A stretch of DNA of 64,000 nucleotides from Cohnella candidum (GCF_003713065.1 NZ_CP033433.1:3783001-3847000), one strand, 5' to 3'. Numbered from the stretch's first letter, positions 52,219 through 60,177 are shown. Made by a program: numbers and translations. Notes: generated by a model from the letters alone, not told the origin.

Positions 52219-52506
52219 TTATGCTTTGCCGGCCGTCATGACTTCCCGTTTTTTGACCGTCGTTTTCTTGTATTTAATCTTGGTTGCTTCTCCTCCCCTC
52301 AGGTGCCGGATCGATTTGTGGTACTCCAAAATGTGCTTGACCTGGTCCGCCAAGTCCGGGTTGATTTCCGGCAAGCGTTCGGTCAGGTCTTTATGCACCG
52401 TGCTTTTGGAGACGCCGAATTCTTTGGCAATCGTACGCACCGTATTCCGCGTTTCCACAATGCACCGGCCGATCTTGATGGTGCGTTCTTTGATGTAGTC
52501 GTGCAC
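52219..52506 (-). CDS. spoIIID: Sporulation transcription factor SpoIIID
   Basis: A 95-residue helix-turn-helix regulator of mother-cell genes during sporulation. The sequence MHDYIKERTIKIGRCIVETR, IAKEFGVSKSTVHKDLTERL (helix-turn-helix), LADQVKHILEYHKSIRHLRG and EATKIKYKK is nearly that of B. subtilis SpoIIID, apart from the last residues. The start is a GTG at 52506 with GGGAGGCGG upstream. A sigma-E-type promoter precedes it. It sits next to mbl as in B. subtilis. Confidence 0.97.
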   Translation of the reverse strand: MHDYIKERTIKIGRCIVETRNTVRTIAKEFGVSKSTVHKDLTERLPEINPDLADQVKHILEYHKSIRHLRGGEATKIKYKKTTVKKREVMTAGKA

Positions 52507-52538
52507 GCTCCCGCCTCCCTGCTGAAATAGATTGGTAC

Positions 52539-52566
52539 ATTATATGAGGGGCGCGGTCACTTATTC
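52539..52566 (-). promoter_or_regulatory. Sigma-E-type promoter of spoIIID
   Basis: Minus strand GAATAA (52561-52566), 14 nt, CATATAAT (52539-52546), close to the sigma-E consensus (AATA-type -35, CATAcaaT -10 with about 14 nt between). spoIIID is known to be sigma-E-dependent in B. subtilis. Confidence 0.65.
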
Positions 52567-52634
52567 TTTGTTCCGGAGGGCATGTGCGTCTTTGGTCGCA
52601 GGTTTTAATCCCCATAATGGGACTTGAGGGCATA

Positions 52635-52664
52635 AGAAAAGACGGATGACCGGGCATCCGCCTT
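52635..52664 (-). terminator. Terminator after the HD-GYP gene
   Basis: Minus strand AAGGCGGATG / CATCCGTCTT with loop CCCGGT and a TTTTCTTA tail, about 45 nt after the stop at 52710. Confidence 0.75.
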
Positions 52665-52709
52665 CTTGTTCAGTATTTGTTCATTGGAATGGATTAAACT
52701 GTAAATGGG

Positions 52710-53846
52710 TTAGTCTCCGAGCCGCTTCAGAATCGCCAGATAAGGGTGCTGCTCCAGATCGACCAGGTAAGGAGAGGCGATCGTCGAACCGTCCGCTTCT
52801 CTATAAACCTGCACCACCGGCCTTAGCACGGGACGATTGGCCGTTTCCACGACGAACGCATGTTGTCCGCTGTTCATCAGCACGTGGGTCGAAACGGGAT
52901 AAATCGTCAAATGCCGCAAATAGGTCTGGATCAGCGAGAGATCGAACTCGTAATTGCCTGCCGCGAACAGGTACTCCGTCGCTTCCTCCACCGCGTATGC
53001 TTTACGATGATGGCGGGAGGAGACCAGCGCGTTGTACACATCCGCGATGCCGACGATTTGGGCGAATTCGGAAATCTCTTCCCGTTTGAGTCCGAAAGGA
53101 TAGCCTTCGCCGCGGTACCGTTCGTGGTGCTGGAGCGCCACTTTGGCAGACTCGAGGGGCACGTCCTTCATTTTGCTGAGGATGCGGTAACCTTCGGTCG
53201 TGTGGCCCCGTACTTTCAGCCGCTCGGAATCCGTCAGCTCTCTCGTGACTTTGGTCAGGTCCGTCGGCAAACGCGTCATGCCGATATCGGAGAACAGGGA
53301 GCCAAGGGTGAGATTATACATCTCGTCGGAATCGTACTTCCTGGCGGTCCCGATCACGTTTGCGCACATGGTCACTTGCAGCGCCTGCTGGAACAGCAGC
53401 GGATCGGTCTGCAGCATGACGCCGAGCTCTTCCGCGAGCTCTCTTTTGGATACGATTTCACCGATCATCGACTTGAATTGATTCCTGAATTTATCCTGAG
53501 GTACGGGAAGCGCAATACGCTCAATGCCCCGCATCGTATCGGTAAAATCGAGCGCGGCTTGAACGGCCTCTTTGCGGCTTTTCTCGTCTTCCTTCATTCT
53601 CCCGATATCGGGCAGCGCCCAGTCCGCTTGGGATAGTTCGAAGTTTTGCTGAACCGCGGAATCCGTCCAGAGGGCTCCACGCGACAAACGCAAAGAAACG
53701 CGGTCGATATTCAAACCTCTCAACCGTTGAATATAGCCTTCAGTCAGCACGGTGCCTGCGTCGAGAAGAATGACACCGTTGCGGGAATAGATAGGTTTGG
53801 CAAGCACGTCGCCGCTCACCAGGTTCATGACCGGTACTTCTCTCAT
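52710..53846 (-). CDS. HD-GYP domain protein with an altered HD pair
   Basis: A 378-residue cytosolic protein. Residues 1-60 form the small N-terminal domain common in Bacillales HD-GYP proteins (VMNLVSGDVLAKPIYSRNGV). The HD-GYP core spans about 130-330: H215 (RGHTTEGYRIL), H240-H241 and GYP 248-250 (QHHERYRGEGYP), and D269 (VGIADVYNAL) are in place, but the HD pair reads SD (LGSLFSDIGM, S186-D187). HD-GYP enzymes hydrolyse cyclic di-GMP and use this histidine as a metal ligand, so activity may be weak or lost. A SigA promoter lies about 90 nt upstream. The ribosome site is weak. Confidence 0.85.
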   Translation of the reverse strand: MREVPVMNLVSGDVLAKPIYSRNGVILLDAGTVLTEGYIQRLRGLNIDRVSLRLSRGALWTDSAVQQNFELSQADWALPDIGRMKEDEKSRKEAVQAALDFTDTMRGIERIALPVPQDKFRNQFKSMIGEIVSKRELAEELGVMLQTDPLLFQQALQVTMCANVIGTARKYDSDEMYNLTLGSLFSDIGMTRLPTDLTKVTRELTDSERLKVRGHTTEGYRILSKMKDVPLESAKVALQHHERYRGEGYPFGLKREEISEFAQIVGIADVYNALVSSRHHRKAYAVEEATEYLFAAGNYEFDLSLIQTYLRHLTIYPVSTHVLMNSGQHAFVVETANRPVLRPVVQVYREADGSTIASPYLVDLEQHPYLAILKRLGD

Positions 53847-53937
53847 ATCAATTCACAGCGACCTTTCCGTAAAACATGAAATGGGCAGGAATCGACAAAC
53901 CCACCTAAATCTACTAGTCTTATTTACCCACTAGTAA

Positions 53938-53966
53938 ATTATGTCACACCCCCGAATCTATGTCGA
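53938..53966 (-). promoter_or_regulatory. SigA-type promoter of the HD-GYP gene
   Basis: Minus strand TCGACA (53961-53966), 17 nt, CATAAT (53938-53943) with TG one base before it (extended -10). An inverted ACTAGT pair lies in the first 30 nt of the expected leader. The gap 53880-53995 holds no gene. Confidence 0.5.
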
Positions 53967-53996
53967 TAGTCCAATTGACTTTTTAATCAAAATTAG

Positions 53997-54038
53997 GAAA
54001 ACCGGGATGACCTCAAATCGAGGATCATCCCGGTTTTT
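53997..54038 (-). terminator. Terminator of spoIIQ
   Basis: AACCGGGATGA-CCTC / GAGG-ATCATCCCGGTT stem, 5-nt loop, T tract on both strands; it starts 5 nt from the spoIIQ stop. Confidence 0.88.
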
Positions 54039-54042
54039 TCGG

Positions 54043-54780
54043 TTACTTATTCTCGGCTTTGATCAAGCTGTTCGGGTTCACCGACAGACCGTTGCTCAAT
54101 ACTTCGAAGTGGACATGGACGCCTTCGTCGGCTTCCAGCGTGCTTTGGCCGGCTTTGGCGATGACGTCGCCTTGTTCGACTTCTTGACCGACTTCGACTT
54201 TCACGTCTTTCAAGCTTTGGTAGACGGTTTCAAGTCCGTTGCCGTGCTGGATGTGCACTTCGTAACCGTTCGCCGGCGTTTGCTCGGCTACCGTTACTTT
54301 GCCGCTGAGAGCGGCCAGTACGTCGAATTCCTTAGCGTCGGTGCGCGCCAGGTCGATGGCCGTGTGCGGAGTGAACGTGTTGTCGTGCTCCACCATGGCG
54401 GCTTGCCGTTCCTCATCCGATGCCGAGGCATCATAGAAGGACATGGCCGTTTTGAACGACGCCATTTTGTCCACCGGCCAACGGAGCGTTTCCCCGTTTG
54501 CCGCGGCCGGAGCCGCTGCCGGACTCGAGCCGTCTTCCTTGACGCCAACGTCTGCGCTGGCTTGCCCCGGAACCGACTGGTCCGTCTCTTTCCCCTGGCC
54601 TCCTGCGTTTAGCCAGAGGATCGTTACGATAATTGCCGCCGCGGCCATGTAAGCTGCCGGGAATACCCAGCGTTTGGAGAGCAGCTTCTTCCATCCGGAA
54701 GGTCTGGCCGACACCGATCCTGCGATCGACTTGGTAGATTCGTCGATCTTGCGAGTCGTTTTGTTGCCTTCGTTATTCAT
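54043..54780 (-). CDS. spoIIQ: Stage II sporulation protein SpoIIQ, M23 (LytM) domain
   Basis: A 245-residue forespore membrane protein that pairs with mother-cell SpoIIIAH across the two septal membranes during engulfment. One helix (residues about 38-58) is followed by a low-complexity linker and a LytM domain. The zinc motif is complete: H139-x3-D143 (PHTAIDLA) and H222-x-H224 (VHVHFEVLSNG). The B. subtilis protein lacks part of this set, so this one may bind zinc or cleave peptides. ATG has GAGGTGAT 6 nt before it. A sigma-F-type promoter lies upstream; spoIID is the next gene upstream, as in B. subtilis. Confidence 0.88.
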   Translation of the reverse strand: MNNEGNKTTRKIDESTKSIAGSVSARPSGWKKLLSKRWVFPAAYMAAAAIIVTILWLNAGGQGKETDQSVPGQASADVGVKEDGSSPAAAPAAANGETLRWPVDKMASFKTAMSFYDASASDEERQAAMVEHDNTFTPHTAIDLARTDAKEFDVLAALSGKVTVAEQTPANGYEVHIQHGNGLETVYQSLKDVKVEVGQEVEQGDVIAKAGQSTLEADEGVHVHFEVLSNGLSVNPNSLIKAENK

Positions 54781-54802
54781 TTTTCCATCACCTCAGTAAG
54801 CC

Positions 54803-54830
54803 ATTCTTACCAGGTGACGGGCTTTTATAC
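54803..54830 (-). promoter_or_regulatory. Sigma-F-type promoter of spoIIQ
   Basis: Minus strand GTATA (54826-54830), 14 nt, GGTAAGAAT (54803-54811), which matches the sigma-F -10 pattern GGnnAnAnT exactly. The spacing is one base shorter than usual. spoIIQ is sigma-F-dependent in B. subtilis. Confidence 0.5.
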
Positions 54831-54871
54831 CTGAACGGATTGCAAGATTGACATTTTTATAGTCTGAATTC

Positions 54872-56014
54872 TCACGAGGATTTTCCGGATAGGCCCATTA
54901 GATTCGAAACTTCCATCAGTTTCGTTCCCGAGTAATAGTATTCCACGATTTCTTCTGCCGTACGCCCCTCGCGCGCCATCCCTTCCGCCCCCCACTGGCT
55001 CATGCCGACGCCGTGCCCGTTACCGTAGGTGGTGAAGGTGATTTCGTCGTTGTTTGTAGTCCATGAAAATGAGGTCGAACGGAGCCCCAGTTTCTCGCGC
55101 AATTCCTGCCCTGTGAAGGTTTGTCCGGCAATGGTTATGGACTTGATTCGGTGTCCCGTTGACCACTCGGTGACGACGATATTGGGCTTGCCGTTGGTTG
55201 CGCCTCCAGCTGGCAGCGAGTCGATGCCGAGCTTCTCGTAAAACTGATCGAGCGGAATCTGAACGGTTTCCTCCGAACGGGGCGCGCCCACTCGATCCCA
55301 CGGGCTGATGACGGACCGCAAGTAGGGAACGACGCCGGGGAATACGTCTTCCGAGTTCTCGGTGTAGCCGTTGCTCGCGGAGAAGTACAGGGCTTGGATC
55401 GGTTCTCCTTGATAGGCGATGACTTTGCCTTTCGTGTTGTTAACAGCGTCGTCGATTTTGGTGTAGGCTTGTCCGTCCTGCTTGCGGAGGTTGTCCATGT
55501 CGGCGAGAGATCGGTAGACTTGGTTGACTTGGGTGTCCGTTACGTCGGCGCCATCCACGGGGACTCCGCTTGTATCGTGCAGCTTGAGGCGCCTGACCAT
55601 GTAAGTGCGGGCGGCGAGCGCTTGCGCTTCGAGCGCCGCCGGCTCGAAGTCCGCGGGCATCTCGCCCGCGACGACGCCGCGGACGTAGGTTTCGAGCGGC
55701 ACCTTCTCGATTCGGCGCTGTTCCGAGAGGTAGACTCGGATGATCGGCTCCGGTTGGTTGGCACTGGCGTTGTAAGGCTTAGTGTTGGATGGGTTGCGGG
55801 TAGTCGGCTGATTGGGGGAGTCAGCGTTTGTCGAGTTGCTCTGCGTTGACCGCTTGTCCGTTTCGTTATCCCATTGGATTTCGGAAACTTGTACGAGGGT
55901 GGATTGGGCTTCTTGTTGGCCGGCGTCCCTATGGTGAAGAACGAGCCATAGGGCCAGCGCGATAACCATGCCTCCCGCGAATGCCGTCCACTCCAACCTG
56001 TTGAGCGATTTCAT
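54872..56014 (-). CDS. spoIID: Stage II sporulation protein SpoIID, lytic transglycosylase
   Basis: A 380-residue membrane-anchored enzyme that cuts septal peptidoglycan during engulfment with SpoIIM and SpoIIP. An N-terminal helix (residues about 10-28) precedes a Ser/Thr/Asn-rich linker, then VPLETYVRGVVAGEMPADFE with the catalytic glutamate, LEAQALAARTYMVRRL, GYTENSEDVFPG, and the terminal YGNGHGVGMSQWGAEGMA. Length and motif order are those of SpoIID. ATG has GGAGGTAA upstream. It is divergent from the nuclease-fold gene and upstream of spoIIQ. Confidence 0.95.
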   Translation of the reverse strand: MKSLNRLEWTAFAGGMVIALALWLVLHHRDAGQQEAQSTLVQVSEIQWDNETDKRSTQSNSTNADSPNQPTTRNPSNTKPYNASANQPEPIIRVYLSEQRRIEKVPLETYVRGVVAGEMPADFEPAALEAQALAARTYMVRRLKLHDTSGVPVDGADVTDTQVNQVYRSLADMDNLRKQDGQAYTKIDDAVNNTKGKVIAYQGEPIQALYFSASNGYTENSEDVFPGVVPYLRSVISPWDRVGAPRSEETVQIPLDQFYEKLGIDSLPAGGATNGKPNIVVTEWSTGHRIKSITIAGQTFTGQELREKLGLRSTSFSWTTNNDEITFTTYGNGHGVGMSQWGAEGMAREGRTAEEIVEYYYSGTKLMEVSNLMGLSGKSS

Positions 56015-56231
56015 GCGTTACCTCCGCGACTGTTTTCGCCGCAGGCCTGTCCCTGCCGGTCTAGAGGAGGATATGCGCTTTGGGTGGGAAATAGAACCAT
56101 GCATTCACTTGCCTAGCCTTGGTTTTTCTGCTACTCTCGAGGCAAGATATCGTCGCGAAGCACGCGCCGTCTGCACCGGATTGTCCGGTCGGACGGCGTT
56201 TTTGCGTTTGCGCGTGAGGAGGAGGTTAGAG

Positions 56232-56915
56232 ATGGTCGTAAAACTGCAGAAGGACGAGATTTTCGAATCCGCCTATCAACGCTGGCTGGAGGAACATATC
56301 CGTAATGCTACAGGAGAACGCAAACGGAGGTTGATGCAGGGTCTCGGACATTCCGAGAAGCTGTTTATTGTTAGGGTGTGGTGGCCGGCGTTCGGGAATC
56401 TGGACCATTTGCATCCCGAATTCGAAGTGCACGACTTCAAGGACGGCAGCCGGTTTTTGGATTTCGCTTATATCAAAGACGGCTTGATGCTCTGCATCGA
56501 GATTGATGCATTCGGAACGCACCACAGTAAACTTAGCCGCTGGCAATTCGACGACAACCTCGACCGCCAAAACGACCTGGTCCTCGACGACTGGAAAGTC
56601 CTCCGTTTCTCCACCGACCAAGTCACCGATAACCCCCGCCACTGCCAGCAGAAAATCCGCCTCGCCCTCGGTAAGTGGGGAGCAGTGAAGTCGGCGGCAC
56701 CGCTCGAAAATCCGATCGACCACGCCATCATCAAACTAATGGAGACCCGCGGCACCGCCCTCTCACCGACGGAGATCGCTCGCGAATTGCATTGGAGTAA
56801 CAGAACGATAGCGAAACACCTTAAAGCACTATCGGAAGAAAAAATCGTGTTGCCCGGAAAGCCCGGTTTGAAACGGATCTCTCGTTATATGCTGAACCGG
56901 GGCGCAAAGAGATGA
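56232..56915 (+). CDS. Vsr/DUF559-like nuclease-fold protein with C-terminal helix-turn-helix
   Basis: A 227-residue protein of unknown function. Residues about 60-150 resemble the restriction-endonuclease-like fold of Vsr/DUF559 proteins: FEVHDFKDGSRFLDFAYIKD, LMLCIEIDAFGTHHS (the ExD-type active site strand) and DRQNDLVLDDWKVLRFSTDQ, the usual final strand-helix. Residues about 170-225 look like a winged helix (TALSPTEIARELHWSNRTIA, KHLKALSEEKIV). So it may bind and possibly cut DNA. ATG 56232 has GAGGAGGAGG about 7 nt upstream, so the longer frame from 55968, which overlaps spoIID, is rejected. Its stop is followed directly by a tandem repeat array. Confidence 0.65.
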   Translation: MVVKLQKDEIFESAYQRWLEEHIRNATGERKRRLMQGLGHSEKLFIVRVWWPAFGNLDHLHPEFEVHDFKDGSRFLDFAYIKDGLMLCIEIDAFGTHHSKLSRWQFDDNLDRQNDLVLDDWKVLRFSTDQVTDNPRHCQQKIRLALGKWGAVKSAAPLENPIDHAIIKLMETRGTALSPTEIARELHWSNRTIAKHLKALSEEKIVLPGKPGLKRISRYMLNRGAKR

Positions 56916-56920
56916 ACTCC

Positions 56921-57432
56921 TTCCGCGTAGCCGGGGGCAAACGAGCAAAATTAGTCTACATGGGAGACTATTTCGGCGTGATCGCTGGGATGTGGGCAAG
57001 TTAGTCTACGTGGGAGACTATTTCGGCGTGATCGCGGGGATGTGGGCAAATTAGTCTACGTCGGAGACTATTTCCGCGTGATCGCGGGTGAACGAGCAGA
57101 TTAGTCTACGTGGGAGACTATTTCGGCGTGATCGCGGGGAACGAGCGGATTAGTCTACGTGGGAGACTATTTCGGCGTGATCGCGGGGGAACGTGCAGAT
57201 TAGTCTACGTGGGAGACTATTTCGGCGTGATCGCGGGGGAACGTGCAGATTAGTCTACGTGGGAGACTATTTCGGCGTGATCGCGGGGGAACGTGCAGAT
57301 TAGTCTACGTGGGAGACTATTTCGGCGTGATCGCGGGTGAACGAGCAGATTAGTCTACTTGGGAGACTATTTCGACGTGATCGCGGGTGAACGTGCAAAT
57401 TAGTCTGCGTGGGAGACTATCTCGGCGCACTA
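56921..57432 (+). repeat. Tandem array of ten 50-bp units, each with a hairpin dyad
   Basis: Units start at 56951, 57001, 57051, 57101, 57150, 57200, 57250, 57300, 57350 and 57400; one is 49 bp, the last is cut after about 30 bp and a decayed tail-like stretch precedes the first. Each begins TTAGTCTACGTGGGAGACTA, that is TAGTCT, a 7-nt loop and AGACTA. Both six-base arms are identical in all ten copies, while the loop differs in five ways. The remaining 30 bp (TTTCGGCGTGATCGCGGG, then GAACGTGCAGA) vary slightly. The units at 57150, 57200 and 57250 are identical, a sign of recent duplication. No open frame crosses the array: unit length is not a multiple of three and stops recur. Lies between convergent genes. 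Confidence 0.95.
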
Positions 57433-57530
57433 ATGGAACTTTCACCGAATGTCCCGCCCTCTTTCAGCCAACTTTCAACTGCAACAGCGCAACAAATCGG
57501 CATACTTATTCGTTTACCCATCAACAACGA
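57433..57530. other. Gap between repeat array and terminator
   Basis: About 100 bp of unique sequence between the last repeat unit and the murA terminator. No gene or motif recognised; a 63-codon open frame starting in the last repeat is not convincing. Confidence 0.5.
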
Positions 57531-57559
57531 AAAAAAGGATGCCCGGACGGGCACCCTTT
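57531..57559 (-). terminator. Terminator of murA
   Basis: Minus strand AAAGGGTGCCC / GGGCATCCTTT with loop GTCC and a long T tract; about 33 nt after the murA stop. Confidence 0.88.
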
Positions 57560-57591
57560 CGGAATCGATATAGAATAAGGTCGGCTTGCGG

Positions 57592-58968
57592 TTAGGCCAG
57601 CGTCGGCTGAATGTGCAGGACGCCGACTTCCGACGCGCTGCGGTCTTCCCTCTTCAAGGTAACGGCAGGCGGCATTTGCGCGCGTTCGGTCTCGGCCAGC
57701 AGTTCCTCCGGCGACGGAGCGCGAAGGATATCGGCGCCCAGCGCGGACAGCTTGCCGACGATGTCCATGTAACCGCGGTCGATATGGTGCAGGCCGCTCA
57801 CTTCGGTTACGCCGTCTGCAGCCAGAGCGGCGCAGATCAAGGCGGCACCGGCGCGAAGATCCGTCGCGCAGACGCTTGCGCCCGTGAGGCGCGTGTTGCC
57901 GGAGATGATCGCCGTACGTCCGTCGACCTTCACTTCCGCGCCCATTTTAGCCAGCTCTTCGACGTGCATGAAGCGGTTCTCGAACACCGTCTCGGTCACG
58001 ATGCTGGTGCCTTCGGCTTTCAGCAACAGTGCCATCATCTGGGCTTGCATGTCGGTCGGGAAACCCGGATAAGGCAGCGTCTTTACGTCCACTGCGCGAA
58101 GCGGATGCTGCGCCCGGACTCGGATGCCGTTTTCGTCGCAGTCGACGATGACGCCCATTTCTTCCATTTTGGCCACGACCGGACCCAGATGGTCGCGGAT
58201 CGCGCCTTCCACATATACATCCCCGCCCGTAATGGCGGCTGCGATCATGTAAGTACCCGCTTCCACCCGGTCCGGAATAACCGCGTGTTCGACGCCGCGA
58301 AGACGTTCCACGCCTTCGATGCGGATCATGCCGGTGCCGGCTCCGCGGACTTTGGCGCCCATGGCGTTAAGTAAATTGGCCAAATCCACGATTTCGGGTT
58401 CTTTAGCCGCGTTTTCGATCACGGTCGTGCCATCGGCCGTAGCGGCAGCCATCATGATATTTTCCGTGGCGCCGACGCTCGCGATATCCAGATAGATTTT
58501 CGCGCCGCGCAGTTTGCCGTTGACGCTTGCTTCAATAGAGCCCTGGCCGAAACCGATTTCGGCTCCCATCGCTTCGAATCCTTTGAGATGCTGGTCGATC
58601 GGACGCGTGCCGATCGCGCAGCCTCCCGGCAAAGAAATCCGAACCTTGCCCAGACGTGCCAGCAACGGTCCCATCACCAGGAAGGATGCCCTCATTTTCC
58701 GAACCAGCTCGTAAGGCGCTTCGAACGAAGAGAGCGAGTCCGCGTTCAAGTGAACGCTTCCTCCGGCTTGGTTCGCGCGGACCCCCAAATGTTCAAGGAC
58801 CTGCAGTATGTTGTTGACATCATCCAGGGCGGGCACGTCGTGAATGACGCAGGATCCTTCTTCCGCCAACAGCGTGGCGGCGAGGATCGGAAGGACGGAA
58901 TTTTTAGCGCCGTGAACACGGACAGCCCCCTGTAATGGACGGCCTCCGCGGACGATGATTTTGCTCAT
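57592..58968 (-). CDS. murA: UDP-N-acetylglucosamine 1-carboxyvinyltransferase MurA
   Basis: First committed enzyme of peptidoglycan synthesis: transfers enolpyruvate from PEP to UDP-GlcNAc. The 458-residue protein keeps K22 ([12 protein letters not shown]), R90-R93 region ([15 protein letters not shown]), catalytic C117 ([13 protein letters not shown], the fosfomycin target), [13 protein letters not shown] and the [17 protein letters not shown] segment. Family members normally end just after GADI-R; this one carries about 41 further residues. ATG has GGAGGGAACC before it. A possible promoter lies about 90 nt upstream. Its position near spoIID matches B. subtilis murAA. Confidence 0.94.
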   Translation of the reverse strand: MSKIIVRGGRPLQGAVRVHGAKNSVLPILAATLLAEEGSCVIHDVPALDDVNNILQVLEHLGVRANQAGGSVHLNADSLSSFEAPYELVRKMRASFLVMGPLLARLGKVRISLPGGCAIGTRPIDQHLKGFEAMGAEIGFGQGSIEASVNGKLRGAKIYLDIASVGATENIMMAAATADGTTVIENAAKEPEIVDLANLLNAMGAKVRGAGTGMIRIEGVERLRGVEHAVIPDRVEAGTYMIAAAITGGDVYVEGAIRDHLGPVVAKMEEMGVIVDCDENGIRVRAQHPLRAVDVKTLPYPGFPTDMQAQMMALLLKAEGTSIVTETVFENRFMHVEELAKMGAEVKVDGRTAIISGNTRLTGASVCATDLRAGAALICAALAADGVTEVSGLHHIDRGYMDIVGKLSALGADILRAPSPEELLAETERAQMPPAVTLKREDRSASEVGVLHIQPTLA

Positions 58969-59058
58969 GGGTGGTTCCCTCCGCGCGTTAATAAATCATT
59001 CCGAAGCCGTACTCGATCAACAAGCCCAACCCCGAAAAAGCCAAATTACACAAATTTC

Positions 59059-59088
59059 ATCTTACCATCGGCAGGTTGACTGGCACAA
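59059..59088 (-). promoter_or_regulatory. Possible SigA promoter of murA
   Basis: Minus strand TTGTGC (59083-59088), 18 nt, TAAGAT (59059-59064) with TG one base before it, 90 nt before the murA ATG. The 250-bp gap 58969-59218 holds no gene. Confidence 0.4.
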
Positions 59089-59218
59089 GCGCCAAATCCT
59101 TCCTGCCGGGTGCTGCAAAAAGCTGATTTTCGTTGAAATGCGACTTTCTGACGTGCTCTCCACCCTTTTACCCATTGTTTTCATTCCGACACACCCTTAT
59201 GCGGCTCCTCGCTCCTCA

Positions 59219-59473
59219 TCAGGAGCGGAACAACCACTTGACATAGCCGGCCCAATGCCAATAATTCAGCACGAATCCCGACAGCAAGTGGCCAAGCGCA
59301 ATCGCTGCCGCAAGTTGCAGCAACCGGGCGCGGGGACTAAGCGGGTGACGGAGAATTTTATCGAACCGAACTTCCTGCAGCAAGACCCAAGCGAGCGCCA
59401 CGCAGCCCAGCGTGACGAAGATCGAAAACATTCCGTCCCAGGCAACGGAGCTGAACCCTCCTGTATCGTTCAT
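59219..59473 (-). CDS. DUF1146 family small membrane protein (YwzB-like)
   Basis: An 84-residue protein with two hydrophobic helices (residues about 15-32 and 50-68), a central VRFDKILRHPLSPRARLLQL segment and an end in WAGYVKWLFRS, like the DUF1146/YwzB family, whose function is unknown. In B. subtilis ywzB lies just upstream of ywmB-murAA; here no ywmB gene separates it from murA. ATG has AAGGGGAATTGGAG before it. Confidence 0.8.
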   Translation of the reverse strand: MNDTGGFSSVAWDGMFSIFVTLGCVALAWVLLQEVRFDKILRHPLSPRARLLQLAAAIALGHLLSGFVLNYWHWAGYVKWLFRS

Positions 59474-60177
59474 TACTCCAATTCCCCTTTCGTCAAACCA
59501 TCTCGGCGGCTTTCTTTGCGCTTAACACCCGACGATCCGGGCGTACGCCAAACCTTGCCGGGTTCCCTGACGAATGGATTCGTTTCCTTCAGGATTTGCA
59601 GGTTCGGAGGCTTCAATGCCGCAACAAGACAAAAATCAAGTAACCAGTACGTTTGAACTTCTCATACTGGGTAATATATTCCAAAGACCGCTTAAGCGTC
59701 CCGATTCCTTCCAAGCACTCAGGCAACGCTGAACCAAACTCCTCCTTCTGCCCGCTCTTCCTCGCCCGATGGGCAGGAAGCAGCGTTAGTACCTTGCCGC
59801 TCCATCATGAGCCACGTGAACCGGCAAGCCCGTCAATCGGGAAACTTCAGGCGTTTCGATCTGCCGTATCCGTCACGGAAACGGCAGATCGTATCGACGA
59901 TTCCGGAACCGGCGGCGATGAATCGACGGATTCATCTGCTCCCGCCCCTGGGAGCAATACCGCCATTTCAGGGCACGCGGCGATAACGGAAGGGCTGGCC
60001 AAACGAGTTTTATACCCCATTGAGCCCCTTCCGAAACGGCCTTCTTTTTCGCCATTACTTATTTCTTCGATTATCGACACCAATTCCCTTCTTTATTCCA
60101 AAAAATAGGGACTTTCGTCGCAATTTCCCGCAAAAAAGCGTTCGAAAGGTCCATTCGAGATCGGCGTTTATACGCAA
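59474..60177. other. Hairpin-rich gap between nuoN and the DUF1146 gene
   Basis: About 700 bp without a confident gene. Five or more inverted repeats follow each other: 59753-59785 (CTTCCTcGCCC / GGGCaGGAAG), 59793-59827 (CTTGCCG / CGGCAAG), 59858-59890 (33-bp near-perfect palindrome, GATCTGCCGT / ACGGCAGATC outer arms with TCCGT / ACGGA inside), 59898-59925 (CGATTC / GAATCG) and 59938-59955 (GCTCCC / GGGAGC). A plus-strand hairpin (59988-60032) precedes CTTCTTTTTC near 60042. A 63-codon minus-strand open frame without ATG (59613-59804) and a small plus-strand frame also occur. It could be a structured RNA, a decayed gene or both. Confidence 0.5.
59616..59732 (+). CDS. Possible 38-residue peptide
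   Basis: ATG at 59616 with a strong, well-spaced GGAGG five bases upstream opens a frame for MPQQDKNQVTSTFELLILGN, then a basic IFQRPLKRPDSFQALRQR tail. The middle is hydrophobic. No family is known to me, and the opposite strand is also open here, so coding is uncertain. It leads directly into the hairpin-rich stretch. Confidence 0.25.
   Translation: MPQQDKNQVTSTFELLILGNIFQRPLKRPDSFQALRQR

Noticed and set aside
53847..53937. A cyclic di-GMP riboswitch in the HD-GYP leader
   Set aside because: The leader is too short and shows only one ACTAGT inverted pair; none of the conserved riboswitch elements is visible.
55968..56231. Upstream extension of the nuclease-fold protein
   Set aside because: It overlaps the 5' end of spoIID and lacks a ribosome site, while ATG 56232 has a very strong one.
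56951..57430. Repeat array read as a CRISPR
   Set aside because: Repeats are directly adjacent 50-bp units with conserved sequence throughout; there are no unique spacers and no cas genes.
58955..59656. A 233-codon plus-strand frame across the DUF1146 gene
   Set aside because: No ribosome site, mixed low-complexity composition and overlap with a well-supported small gene on the other strand.
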